A stretch of 64,000 nt of DNA from Lewinellaceae bacterium (GTDB lineage Bacteria > Bacteroidota > Bacteroidia > Chitinophagales > Saprospiraceae): contig JACJXZ010000002.1 of NCBI GenBank assembly GCA_020636375.1, forward strand, positions 434,001 through 498,000, in the 5' to 3' direction. The notes under the pieces are model-generated. The model was given only the letters and a program-made list of their open reading frames with translations. It searched no databases and was not told the DNA's origin. Shown here piece by piece: positions 8,662 to 17,184 of this stretch. A program made the position numbers and the translations under genes. Position 1 is the stretch's first letter. Each line of letters opens with the position of its first letter.

Positions 8662-9467
8662 CCGCCGATCAGGACCAGCAACGGCACCGGGCTGTTGTAG
8701 GCCTGTTTCAGCGTGGCGCTGCCCTTGAAGATGCCTTCGAAAAAGCCGCGTTTCCTTCTCACCATGCAGAGGAGGCCAGCGCCGGTTTTTTCTACGAATA
8801 AATTAATTCGCCCGTGAACGTTTGTTCCGCCGGCAACCTCGTGGAACGACACATCCAGCCCGCCCAGGTAACGCTCAACGGCCCGGTCTACCCCTTTTTC
8901 CCCCTCCTCGGTGCGGTGGTGAAAAATGTTGACCTTAGCCTTATATTCAGCAGCCAGTTTTTGCAAGGGCGCAAAAACATCGCGGGAAGGAAGAGGCTGG
9001 TTATCCAGCGCCAGCACAATGTTTTCAAAAGGCCGGAAAGGAAAACCGGCAGGGATGGCCAGCACCGGCGCCGGGGTATTTTTCAAGACCGCGCCGGTAG
9101 TGCTGCCGATAAAGACCTCCAGCGCGCCGGTGGCCCCCTGCGTGCCCATGACAATCAGGCCGCAGCCATTTTTTTTCGCGTAATACACGGCATTGTCCGC
9201 CGCTGCTCCCACCATGACTTCGCCTCTGGCTGACGCCGCATTTACCAACATGGGTTTGAATTTAATGATGGCCTTTGCCATATTGCCTTCCGCTTCATTC
9301 CGGGCGACCTTTCCCATGTTTTTCATTACATCCGCCCTCCTGCTGCTGATAATAAAAGAATGCAGGAAGTGGAGTTCGCTCCCGAGCTTGTTGGCGATGT
9401 CTATGGCAAATTGAGCGGCATTGTCCGCATTAGCCGAGAAATCGGTTGGGACTAAAATCTTCTGCAT
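8658..9467 (-). CDS. Universal stress protein, tandem Usp domains
   Basis: The 269-aa protein has two Usp halves. The first begins MQKILVPTDFSANADNAAQF and carries LIVMGTQGATG with GSTTGAVLKNTPAPVLAIP, the ATP-binding loop. The second (about 150-269) is diverged, with GAGLLCMVRRKRGFFEG and GSATLKQAYNSPVPLLVL. It resembles the truncated Usp at the window start more than the Usp-TPR gene beside it, so the V-ATPase operon is bracketed by paralogues. It converges on atpK with overlapping stops. Upstream (9506-9562) is a perfect 12-bp inverted repeat that could be a regulatory site or a structured leader. Confidence 0.92.
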   Translation of the reverse strand: MQKILVPTDFSANADNAAQFAIDIANKLGSELHFLHSFIISSRRADVMKNMGKVARNEAEGNMAKAIIKFKPMLVNAASARGEVMVGAAADNAVYYAKKNGCGLIVMGTQGATGALEVFIGSTTGAVLKNTPAPVLAIPAGFPFRPFENIVLALDNQPLPSRDVFAPLQKLAAEYKAKVNIFHHRTEEGEKGVDRAVERYLGGLDVSFHEVAGGTNVHGRINLFVEKTGAGLLCMVRRKRGFFEGIFKGSATLKQAYNSPVPLLVLIGG

Positions 9468-9505
9468 AATTTAATAGGCTAGAGATGAAAAAAGATAAAA
9501 TAAAC

Positions 9506-9562
9506 GTAACTATTTAGAGTTGACCCCGGACGGCATTTTCTGCCGCTGACCTAAATAGTTAC
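9506..9562. repeat. Nested inverted repeat upstream of usp
   Basis: The outer arms GTAACTATTTAG (9506-9517) and CTAAATAGTTAC (9551-9562) are perfectly complementary. Inside lies a hairpin, CGGCA-TTTTC-TGCCG (9531-9545). It sits 39 bp upstream of the Usp start at 9467 in the gap before the Usp-TPR gene end, so it could be a promoter-linked element or a terminator for the upstream gene. Confidence 0.7.
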
Positions 9563-9676
9563 AAATAAACAGCTTCTTTAGTGCCGCAGGTTGAAGATTA
9601 ATAAAGTCTTTCTGTTCGCGAGCGTCTGTGACGCGATGCGTCTCAACCAGCAAGCCTCTGACTTGCATATCAACGG

Positions 9677-10819
9677 CTAAAACCTGTAATACCTCCGAAT
9701 CTCCTCCTCCACCTTGCTGTCCCAAACCCGGCGCAGCACCTCGCGGGCCAGCTTCCGGTATTTTTCCGCCATCTCCGGTTGTTCCATCTTATCGTACACT
9801 TTGGCGATACCATAGATGGCCGGCACGTGCATATCGTTGATTTTCAGGCAGGTTTCAAACTCGGCAATGGACTCTTTGTAGAAGCCGTCTTTCATCAGTT
9901 GTTCGGCGATGTTGTAATGGCTTTCGATATCCTTAATCCGGTTTTCCAGCTGGAGCTGGATGACGTCCTGAGATTTGGTGGTCAGGAAAGTGCAGGGTAC
10001 GTCCCGGATCACATTTTCCGTGACGCTTCCGATCAAAACGCGGCTCAGGCCTCCGCGCCCGGTGGTGCCCATGATCAGCAAATCGATGTCCGATTCCGCA
10101 ATCTCGGCCAGGATTTCCTCTTCCGGCTTGCCCCGGCGCACCTCCTTTTTCCACCTGACGTCTTTGAGGTTAAAATCTTTTAAAAATTCATTGAACTGAG
10201 CAATGTGTTTGAAGGCGATCTGGGTATTTTCTTCTTCCCAGTTGTAGCTGAAGAAGAAGGAACTGGGTGCAATCGGCTTGTAAACGCTTAGGACGATCAG
10301 CTCGGCGGCGAAGCGGCGCGCAAAGATGACGGCGTCTTTCAGCGCACGCCGGGAAGGCCCGGAAAAGTCGACCGGGCAGAGAATGGTCCTGATATTAAGG
10401 GCCTCCTCCGGTTTGACCACGAAGACCGGATGTTCGGACATCTTGATGATCTTTTCGGCAGTAGTGCCCAGGCGGGTTTTTTCTCCTTTTTCCTTTTCCC
10501 CGGCGCCGATGAGGATGAGGTTCGCATCCTGGCGTTTGGCTTCGGCTACGATCTTTTCACAATGGTCTCCCCATTGCAGCACCGGCTCTCCTGTCTTCAA
10601 ACCTTCCGCCCCGATCCGCTTCTTCATCTCTGCCAGCCGCCCGCTTACCGCTTCTGCCAGCAGTTTTTTGACTTTTTCGCTGCCGATGTTCTCCGGCAGG
10701 ACGTGGAGCAGAACGATCTTCGAATGGAAAGCCCGGGCCAGGGCTACGGCGTTGTCCAGTACATTTTCAGAAGACGGCAGGAGGTCGGTTGCCAACAGGA
10801 TTTTTTCCAGTATTCTCAT
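9677..10819 (-). CDS. Tandem universal stress protein with C-terminal TPR-like tail
   Basis: The 380-aa protein starts at MRILEKILLATDLLPSSENV. An ATG at 10930 in the same frame was rejected because its 37 extra residues are encoded by intergenic repeat DNA. Usp domain 1 (about 1-140) has LILIGAGEKEKGEKTRLG and EHPVFVVKPE. Usp domain 2 (about 145-290) is canonical, with DLLIMGTTGRGGLSRVLIGSVTENV. The tail (about 310-380) looks like two TPR helices (FYKESIAEFETCLKINDMHV, then YGIAKVYDKMEQPEMAEKY) and ends basic and aromatic. A TPR tail on a Usp suggests a protein partner. It is on the same strand as the Usp at 8658-9467 and 210 bp upstream of it. Confidence 0.88.
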   Translation of the reverse strand: MRILEKILLATDLLPSSENVLDNAVALARAFHSKIVLLHVLPENIGSEKVKKLLAEAVSGRLAEMKKRIGAEGLKTGEPVLQWGDHCEKIVAEAKRQDANLILIGAGEKEKGEKTRLGTTAEKIIKMSEHPVFVVKPEEALNIRTILCPVDFSGPSRRALKDAVIFARRFAAELIVLSVYKPIAPSSFFFSYNWEEENTQIAFKHIAQFNEFLKDFNLKDVRWKKEVRRGKPEEEILAEIAESDIDLLIMGTTGRGGLSRVLIGSVTENVIRDVPCTFLTTKSQDVIQLQLENRIKDIESHYNIAEQLMKDGFYKESIAEFETCLKINDMHVPAIYGIAKVYDKMEQPEMAEKYRKLAREVLRRVWDSKVEEEIRRYYRF

Positions 10820-10839
10820 ATTAATGGTTTTTGTTACTA

Positions 10840-10962
10840 GACTTTGGACAGTCCGGGGCTGAAGGCGGAAGTCGGAAAAGCAGGCGTTTTGCGCCCATTT
10901 TGCGCCCCTTTCCGACTTCCGACTTCGCACTTCCGACTTAAAATGGCTGTACGTCCAAAGTC
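10840..10962. repeat. Nested palindromes upstream of usp-TPR (gap 10820-11236)
   Basis: Outer perfect arms GACTTTGGAC (10840-10849) and GTCCAAAGTC (10953-10962) enclose a second perfect pair, GGAAGTCGGAAA (10867-10878) and TTTCCGACTTCC (10909-10920), followed by iterated GACTTCCGACTTCGCACTTC. The rest of the 416-bp gap is AT-rich and holds no convincing gene. Confidence 0.7.
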
Positions 10963-11236
10963 CAGTTTTTGTTATCGAGCGCTTTTTGTTGTGAGTTAGC
11001 CCTTGTCTTTTATTTCCGTATGGACACTTGAAAGATAACCTTTTCCGGGGGTATTGGGATGTATAAAATGCCTTTTTTATGTAAAATCAGGACGCCGGCC
11101 CTGCTCCTGACAAAGGACGCGGCGGCCGCCGAAGAGAGAGCGGCGCGGTTGGCCGAAAAAATTCAAACATTCGTCAATGATTGCCGTTATTCGCGTATTG
11201 TTTTCACCCGTTTTTCAAGAAATCACCCTAAACGAC

Positions 11237-13669
11237 ATGAGACACGTACTCACTCTTTTCGCCCTGCTCCTCTGGCTGGGCAGCCAGGCGCAGTCCGCCT
11301 CCATCCGCGGCCAGGTCCAGGAAGCAGGCGGCGCTCCCGCCGCATTCGCCAACGTCATTTTATATACCACCGCCGACAGCAGCCTCTACAAGGCGCAGGC
11401 CACCGACGGGGCCGGCCTGTTCAACCTCCGGGGCATCGCCGCCGGCAACTACCATCTGAAAGCCACTTATATAGGCGCTCCTGACCTATGGGTCGCCGAT
11501 ATTCAGCTGGAAGAAGGCGGGCAGCTCGACCTGGGAAAGCGGTCGTTCTCTTCGGCCACTTTTGACCTGACGGAAGCCACCGTCACCGCTTCCCGCACCA
11601 TGGTGGAGGTCAAACCCGACCGGACGATCTTCAACGTGGAGGGCACGATCAACAGCGCAGGGTCCGACGCCATTTCCCTCCTGCGCAAAGCGCCCGGCGT
11701 GACGGTCGACAACAACGACAACATCAATGTGCTGGGCCGGTCGGGCGTATTGCTCTACGTCGACGGGAAGCGCCTGCCCCTCACCGGCCAGGACCTCACC
11801 AACTACCTCCAAAACCTGCCCGCCGAGCAGATCGACCGCATAGAGATCATTACCAACCCCGGCGCCCGCTACGAGGCGGAAGGCAATGCCGGCATCATCG
11901 ATATCCGCCTGAAAAAGGATGAAAACCTGGGTGCCAACGGCTCCGTCAACGCCACCTACAGCCAGGGGCGGTACGGCCGCTCCAATGGCAGCGCCAGCGG
12001 CAACTACCGCAACAAGTTCTTCAATGCTTTCGCCACAGCGGGCCTGGCCGACGGCAGCAATTACCACGATATGAAATTTCTCAACTTCCAGAACGGCTTA
12101 CAACTGGACGAGATCAACAACAGCCGCAACAAATGGCAGAACTACAACTACCGGGCCGGCATGGACTTCTTCCTCGCCGATCAGCACACCCTGGGCTTTA
12201 TGGCAAGCGGCATGCAGATGGAGGGCGACCGCTGGTCGCTGAACCGGATCGCCATTTCTGATGAGCAAACGCCCGCGTCAATTGACAGCATCCTGGTCGC
12301 CTTCAACACGGCGGATGACCGGCGGACAAACAACACCTACAACCTCAACTACCAGTTCGACAACAACAAGGGGCGCAGCCTGAATATCGACCTCGATTAC
12401 GGCCGGTATGAGAACGACAGCCGCCGCCTGCAGCCCAACCGCTATTTCGACGCCGCAGAAGAAGAGCTGCTCACCGAGATCATCAACAGTTTCGATACGC
12501 CCACCGATATCGATATTTATACCTTCAATGCCGACTATGAAGAGAAATTATGGGGCGGCAAACTGGGTATCGGCGCCAAGCTCAGCCGGGTGGTGTCCGA
12601 CAACACTTTCCTCTTTTACGATGTGCTGAATGGCAACCCGGAACTCAATACCCGCCGGTCCAACTTATTCAAATACGAGGAAAACGTCTATGCGGGCTAC
12701 ATCAACTACGCGCGCCCCATCGGAAAAAAGTGGAACTTCTCCGCCGGCCTGCGCGCCGAACAGACGGACGCCACCGGCAACCTGGAGGCCTTCCTGCCCG
12801 AGCTGCAGGAACCGCCGGCCGAGCTCAATTACCTCAACTGGTTCCCCTCCGCCGGCCTGACCTGGCAGGTGTCTCCCCAAAATACGCTGGCGCTCAACTA
12901 CGGCCGCCGCATCAACCGCCCGGATTACAACGTCCTGAACCCGTTCAACAACCAGGTCAGCCAGCTGTCCTACGAAAAGGGCAACCCCTTCCTGCGCCCC
13001 GAGATCGTCAACAACCTGGAGCTGGGCTACACCCTGGCGTACCGCTACAATTTCAAACTGGCCTACAGCCGCACCACCGACCAGATCACCCGCCTGATCG
13101 CCCCCGATGAGGAAGACCTCCGGGCAGGCTTCATCACCTGGGCCAACCTGGCCGAACAAACGGTCATCAGCTTCAACGCCAGCCTGCCGGTACAGGTGGT
13201 CAAAGGCTGGGACGCCTACTTCAACCTCAGCGCTTCCCACCTCGACAACCAGGCCGATTTCGGCGAAGGCGCCACCGTAGACCTCCAGGCCTTCACCTAC
13301 AGCATCTATTCCCAGCACACCATCAGCCTGCCGGCCGGCTTCAAGGGCGAGGTTTCCGGTTACTATTCCGGCCCGGGCATCTGGGGTGGCGTTTTCGAAT
13401 ACGAATCCAACTGGAGCCTCAACCTGGGCCTGCAACGCAAATTTTTACAGGAACGCCTCAACGTACGCCTCAGCGTCAACGACATCTTCTACGAAACCGG
13501 CTGGGACGGGCAGTCCACCTTCGACGGCCTGACCGCCATCGGCAGCGGCCGCTGGGACAGCCGCCGCGCCAGCCTCAGCCTCAGCTACAGCTTCGGCAAC
13601 GAGAAGGTGAAGTCCAGAAAACGTAAAACCGGACTGGAGGAAGAGGCCGGGAGAGTGGGGGGAGAGTAA
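11237..13669 (+). CDS. Outer-membrane beta-barrel protein, TonB-dependent-receptor-like
   Basis: The mature protein is about 790 aa. The start MRHVLTLFALLLWLGSQAQS gives a clean signal peptide; an upstream in-frame ATG at 11177 would bury it. After the signal comes a carboxypeptidase-regulatory-like domain (about 20-100, SIRGQVQEAGGAPAAFANV), then a plug-like domain (about 120-220, with VLLYVDGKRLPLTG and ITNPGARYEAEGNAGIIDI), then a long barrel with many aromatic-ended strands, ending in LSLSYSFGNEKVKSRKRK. This is the OMP_b-brl_3 type common in Bacteroidota. No TonB box is obvious, and no SusD gene follows, so it is not a canonical polysaccharide-uptake pair. The substrate is unknown. Confidence 0.9.
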   Translation: MRHVLTLFALLLWLGSQAQSASIRGQVQEAGGAPAAFANVILYTTADSSLYKAQATDGAGLFNLRGIAAGNYHLKATYIGAPDLWVADIQLEEGGQLDLGKRSFSSATFDLTEATVTASRTMVEVKPDRTIFNVEGTINSAGSDAISLLRKAPGVTVDNNDNINVLGRSGVLLYVDGKRLPLTGQDLTNYLQNLPAEQIDRIEIITNPGARYEAEGNAGIIDIRLKKDENLGANGSVNATYSQGRYGRSNGSASGNYRNKFFNAFATAGLADGSNYHDMKFLNFQNGLQLDEINNSRNKWQNYNYRAGMDFFLADQHTLGFMASGMQMEGDRWSLNRIAISDEQTPASIDSILVAFNTADDRRTNNTYNLNYQFDNNKGRSLNIDLDYGRYENDSRRLQPNRYFDAAEEELLTEIINSFDTPTDIDIYTFNADYEEKLWGGKLGIGAKLSRVVSDNTFLFYDVLNGNPELNTRRSNLFKYEENVYAGYINYARPIGKKWNFSAGLRAEQTDATGNLEAFLPELQEPPAELNYLNWFPSAGLTWQVSPQNTLALNYGRRINRPDYNVLNPFNNQVSQLSYEKGNPFLRPEIVNNLELGYTLAYRYNFKLAYSRTTDQITRLIAPDEEDLRAGFITWANLAEQTVISFNASLPVQVVKGWDAYFNLSASHLDNQADFGEGATVDLQAFTYSIYSQHTISLPAGFKGEVSGYYSGPGIWGGVFEYESNWSLNLGLQRKFLQERLNVRLSVNDIFYETGWDGQSTFDGLTAIGSGRWDSRRASLSLSYSFGNEKVKSRKRKTGLEEEAGRVGGE

Positions 13670-14092
13670 GGGGAAGCTTGTGTATTAGGCGCATTTGTGC
13701 ATTCGTGTATACGTGAGGGGAACCGAGAGGCGGCTGCAAAGCGCCATCCCGCCGCCTCGAATACACAAATGCACAAATACACGTTTCCTCCTCTCAGGCA
13801 CGATTTAACACAAATCCGCGACCCAAATCCTGGGCAATATTGTTAATATTTCGTAGTTTCGCAACGGGCTGTTCAAAAATTAAGTTCTGAAAACAATCAG
13901 CTAACCAAAAAATGTTCTTTATATTGTTAAAACTGAAAAGCGTACACTTTTGGTAAAAAGCCTTCGTTTTTTTAACCGGAGGCTGCACTAACCGGGAATG
14001 AAAAAACACCTGCACAACAGTACGAACCATTGCCCAATCAAGTAGACTGAAAGCAGTTTACACACCAAATTCCTAACCAAATCCAAAAGGGA
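13670..14092. repeat. Gene-free gap with tandem/inverted ACACAAATGC units
   Basis: Between 13676 and 13710 the + strand reads variants of GCATTTGTGCATTCGTGTAT, and at 13755-13785 the inverse, AATACACAAATGCACAAATA. The two tracts could pair as a long imperfect hairpin. The remainder to 14092 is AT-rich and contains no supported gene; it may hold the promoter of the small gene at 14093. Confidence 0.6.
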
Positions 14093-14365
14093 ATGACAAA
14101 AAGATCCGTGAAACGCCGGCTGATCAGAGCCCGGATAGCCTTAAATCAAACTATTCAAAAGATCTTAGATGTTAACCGGAACCGCAAGCGACTATCTTTT
14201 ACCAACGATCCAACCCAAAGAGAGAAAGTTCTGAATGAAGAACTCCGCGTGCTGAATAAAGTGGCCCGCCAGCAGGCCAGCTTAGTTGAACACTACGAGA
14301 GCGTGCTCTCCCGGCCAGACCCCCGCGTCCAGCAGCCGATGAGCCCTCCGAACCGGGGCTTTTAG
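14093..14365 (+). CDS. Small basic helical protein of unknown function
   Basis: The 90-residue product is very basic at the N-terminus (MTKRSVKRRLIRARIAL), then predicted to be helical through residue 75 (LNEELRVLNKVARQQASLVE) with a short Pro-rich end. No family was recognised. A weak purine run (AAAAGGGA) precedes the ATG. The gene is convergent with the TPR-like gene, the stops being 2 bp apart, and that tight packing supports it being real. Being short, it could still be a chance frame. Confidence 0.45.
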   Translation: MTKRSVKRRLIRARIALNQTIQKILDVNRNRKRLSFTNDPTQREKVLNEELRVLNKVARQQASLVEHYESVLSRPDPRVQQPMSPPNRGF

Positions 14366-14367
14366 AC

Positions 14368-15792
14368 TCAGGCCGTCAGCATCTTGTCCTGTACCCGGTT
14401 GACTACGCCGGGAATGAACGGGCGCAATTCTTCCAGCAAATCCTTCAGCTGATGCTGTTTGGCCTCCACCCTGTCCAGTTGCCCGATGGAATCCTGGATC
14501 AGGCTGCTGATCTCGTCCTTCTGGATGAGCATCTCCTTGTATTGGGCTACAGCATTGTACCACAGGATCGTGGGCAGGTAGTTGGCATTTTTCTGATACT
14601 GCTTTTCGCGGTCCAGTAACTGGTATTTGCGCACCACCTTCAACACCTTGGCGTATTTCTCCTGCTGCAGGATGGCCTCCAGGTAAGAGGAGAAGAAGAT
14701 GTGCCAGCGGTATTCGAAAATCTCTTTTTTATAAGCCTGCAGGAAGGACTCGGCATAGTTCTCCGCATTCTTGAACTGCTGGTTGTTGTTGAGGCATTTC
14801 AGGTAGAAAGCCACAAAGCCGATGCGGTTGTGAAAACTGGGGGTGTTCTTCATTTCCGGGTAAGCCGAGCGCATGAGCTGCAGGGCCTCCTGGTATTTCT
14901 TCTGCCGCAGCAGCACGGCGCTCAGGTTGTTCACGTAGTGGATGTAGTCGCTGTTTTTCTCCCGGATGGAGAGATAGCCGTAATACTCCGCCCGGTCGAA
15001 CTCCTGAAAGCGGGTGTGCAACATCACCCGGTTGGCGTAATAGTTGAGCAGGATGCGGCGGGAATAATATTGCCCGTCCTTGAATAACTGGTCGATGTAA
15101 TTGTACTTCTCCCGCAGTTTTTCAAACTGCCGGTAGTTGAAATAGACGAAGGTGAGGCGCACCAGGGCCAGATAGCGGTTCAGCCCGTCCAGCTCCTTAT
15201 TGTAGAACACTTCAGTCAGCCAGTTCTCCCAGTGGATGGAATGGGCGGAGTTCTTGGAATACTGGTTCACGATGTCGAGCGTCGCCTCGTGGATGCGCTC
15301 CCCGGTGGCTTTGCACTGCTCGTATTGTTTCCGGTACTTCTTCAGGAAGTCATCCGCAACCTTGTGGTGGGCATACCGCATCCGGATCAGGAGGAAATGG
15401 CGGTATACTTCTACCAGCTCGTAGAATTTGGTGAAATAGAAGTCCAGCTCGCCATAATCCCGAATGGCCTTCAACAACTGCTTTTCCTCCTGGGGTTCGA
15501 TCGAATCGGTCATGACCTGCCGTTCCAGGCGGCTCATCCAGTCGAAGCGCATGTCCACATCGATGGCCTGCAGGCGCTCCGTGATCCAGTTTTTGAGGTT
15601 GGAATACTTCCGCTTGTCAATGGAGTCATCATAGGGCGTGAACTGGCGTATATTGTTGCAGTTGTAATCGATCAGCTCGAGTATCCCCAGCTTGATGTCA
15701 TCCTCGAACTGCTGGGTGGAGAGCAGGTAGGCCGTCTCATGGGGCAGCAGGGTATTGGCGAAATCGGTAAATTTTTGCAGTTTCATCCTCAT
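14368..15792 (-). CDS. TPR-like helical protein, function unknown
   Basis: The 474-aa protein has no signal peptide and is almost entirely helical, with repeated pairs of helices of TPR spacing between about residues 200 and 400. Examples are YLALVRLTFVYFNYRQFEKL, YANRVMLHTRFQEFDRAEYY, NNLSAVLLRQKKYQEALQLM and FKNAENYAESFLQAYKKE. The sequence suggests a cytoplasmic scaffold or regulator; related uncharacterised proteins are common in Saprospiria (family knowledge, general). It could start at the first ATG (15792) or at the third codon, also ATG. It is transcribed toward the small gene at 14093 and separated from the upstream SDR gene by a strong terminator. Confidence 0.75.
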   Translation of the reverse strand: MRMKLQKFTDFANTLLPHETAYLLSTQQFEDDIKLGILELIDYNCNNIRQFTPYDDSIDKRKYSNLKNWITERLQAIDVDMRFDWMSRLERQVMTDSIEPQEEKQLLKAIRDYGELDFYFTKFYELVEVYRHFLLIRMRYAHHKVADDFLKKYRKQYEQCKATGERIHEATLDIVNQYSKNSAHSIHWENWLTEVFYNKELDGLNRYLALVRLTFVYFNYRQFEKLREKYNYIDQLFKDGQYYSRRILLNYYANRVMLHTRFQEFDRAEYYGYLSIREKNSDYIHYVNNLSAVLLRQKKYQEALQLMRSAYPEMKNTPSFHNRIGFVAFYLKCLNNNQQFKNAENYAESFLQAYKKEIFEYRWHIFFSSYLEAILQQEKYAKVLKVVRKYQLLDREKQYQKNANYLPTILWYNAVAQYKEMLIQKDEISSLIQDSIGQLDRVEAKQHQLKDLLEELRPFIPGVVNRVQDKMLTA

Positions 15793-15940
15793 GTTTCCTC
15801 GGCTTTGTTTTTTCTGCCGGTCTCATTATTAACGCTTGAACCGTGCCCCAAGTTACGGTTTTTTTTTGACTCATTGAAATATATAGATAATTATATATTA
15901 CCTGGGTTGCCTGTGCTCGCCCGCGGCAGGCCGCCCGTTC

Positions 15941-15974
15941 AAAAAAGAAGCCCCGGCCGGATGCAGCCAGGGCT
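15941..15974 (-). terminator. Rho-independent terminator after the SDR gene
   Basis: Read on the minus strand, AGCCCTGGC (15974-15966) pairs with GCCGGGGCT (15957-15949), a 9-bp stem with one G-U, followed by TCTTTTTT. It lies 60 bp after the stop of the reductase at 16034. Confidence 0.8.
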
Positions 15975-16033
15975 AAAAGTTGTGATTTGCTTTGCTTGTT
16001 ACAGCAATTATCCTACCATTTTACAACCAGAAC

Positions 16034-16855
16034 TTACAGGATCAGGCCCCCGTCTACGCTTAGCGTAATCCCGTTGATGAAAGCGGCCTCGTCGGAAGCC
16101 AGGAAGAGATAGGCATTCGCGATCTCTACAGGTTTGCCCATACGGCCCACCGGGGTCTTGTCTTCGATCATCTGGATCACCTTCTCGGGTATGGTTTTCA
16201 CCATTTCGGTAGCGATGAAACCGGGAGCGATAGCGTTGGCGGTGATGCCTTTGCGGGCGAACTCCCGGGCCCACACCTTGGTCATGCCGATGACGCCGGC
16301 CTTGGTGGCCACGTAGTTGGTTTGCCCGAAGTTGCCATACAGGCCCACGATCGAGGCGGCGCTGATGATGCGACCGTAGTTGCGCTCCACCATGTACGGA
16401 GAAACGGCCTTGGTGCAGTTCCAGACGCCGGTCAGGTTGACGTCGATCACCTGCTGCCATTGTTCGGGGCTCATCTTCTTCATCGTGGCGTCCCGGGTGA
16501 TGCCGGCGTTGTTGATGAGGATGTCGATCCGGCCAAAGTCTTCCATGGCCTCCTGCGCCGCCGCTTCCGTACTGGCCAGATCGGTCGTGTTGACCTCGTA
16601 GAACTTGCAGTACAGCTCTTCCGCCGCTGGCTTGCCATTGGGTTCGGCCGGTTCATAAACGGGCACTTCCATGGCCTTCCCGGCCAGTTTGGCCGCCAGC
16701 TTGTTCAGCTCGGCAGCGACCGCCAGGCCCTTCTCGCGGCTGATGTCCCAGATCACCACCCGGGCGCCCTCCTCGACAAAGCGCATAGCTGTTGCTTTAC
16801 CTATACCACTGGCGCCACCGGTAATGATAGCTACCCTGTCTTTCAGTCTATACAT
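16034..16855 (-). CDS. SDR-family 3-oxoacyl reductase (FabG/PhaB-like)
   Basis: NAD(P)-dependent short-chain dehydrogenase of 273 aa, starting MYRLKDRVAIITGGASGIGK. An earlier in-frame ATG (16930) would add a non-family tail. It has the Rossmann motif TGGASGIG, NNAG, the catalytic serine in IISAASIVG, YxxxK in NYVATKAG, and the C-terminal FINGITLSVDGG. An insert of about 25 residues after the second strand (KAMEVPVYEPAEPNGKPAAE) makes it longer than usual FabG. It is divergent from the thiolase gene, so it may reduce 3-ketoacyl-CoA for PHA or beta-oxidation (inference). A true phaB-like gene is at 47.4 kb, so the two are probably not redundant. Confidence 0.88.
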   Translation of the reverse strand: MYRLKDRVAIITGGASGIGKATAMRFVEEGARVVIWDISREKGLAVAAELNKLAAKLAGKAMEVPVYEPAEPNGKPAAEELYCKFYEVNTTDLASTEAAAQEAMEDFGRIDILINNAGITRDATMKKMSPEQWQQVIDVNLTGVWNCTKAVSPYMVERNYGRIISAASIVGLYGNFGQTNYVATKAGVIGMTKVWAREFARKGITANAIAPGFIATEMVKTIPEKVIQMIEDKTPVGRMGKPVEIANAYLFLASDEAAFINGITLSVDGGLIL

Positions 16856-17184
16856 AATATATTTGTGTTTAGGATTCTGTTCGGCAATAAATTCGGCTTT
16901 TGGACAGGATGTTCGGCGCGGGGTATTCAAATGTAATTAATCAACTGAAAAGAAGCCGGGATTGTTGAAAGGCTACAGCGGCTGACTTAAAGAACCAGGA
17001 AGTATAATTAAGATTGCAATAAACTGATAGTCAAAAAATTAAATTTCATAATAACCGGGGTTGACAAAAAGAAAAAGTTGTCTGGGAAAAGAATTATTTT
17101 TAAAATACACCTTTCAGGAGGGAAGGTTGTTAATAAATAGGCATATCCTCAAAAAACCGGCAACCCGTATAAACCACATTCAAC
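16856..17184. promoter_or_regulatory. Divergent promoter region between SDR and thiolase
   Basis: This 329-bp AT-rich gap contains no gene. On the minus strand TACATTTG (16935-16928) matches the Bacteroidota -7 box TAnnTTTG about 73 nt before the SDR start; no clear -33 TTG was found at the right distance. On the + side the tract TATTTTTA (about 17094) and a TTGTTAATAAATA leader (17125-17137) precede the thiolase; the same leader string also occurs just before atpE (907-919). Confidence 0.4.
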
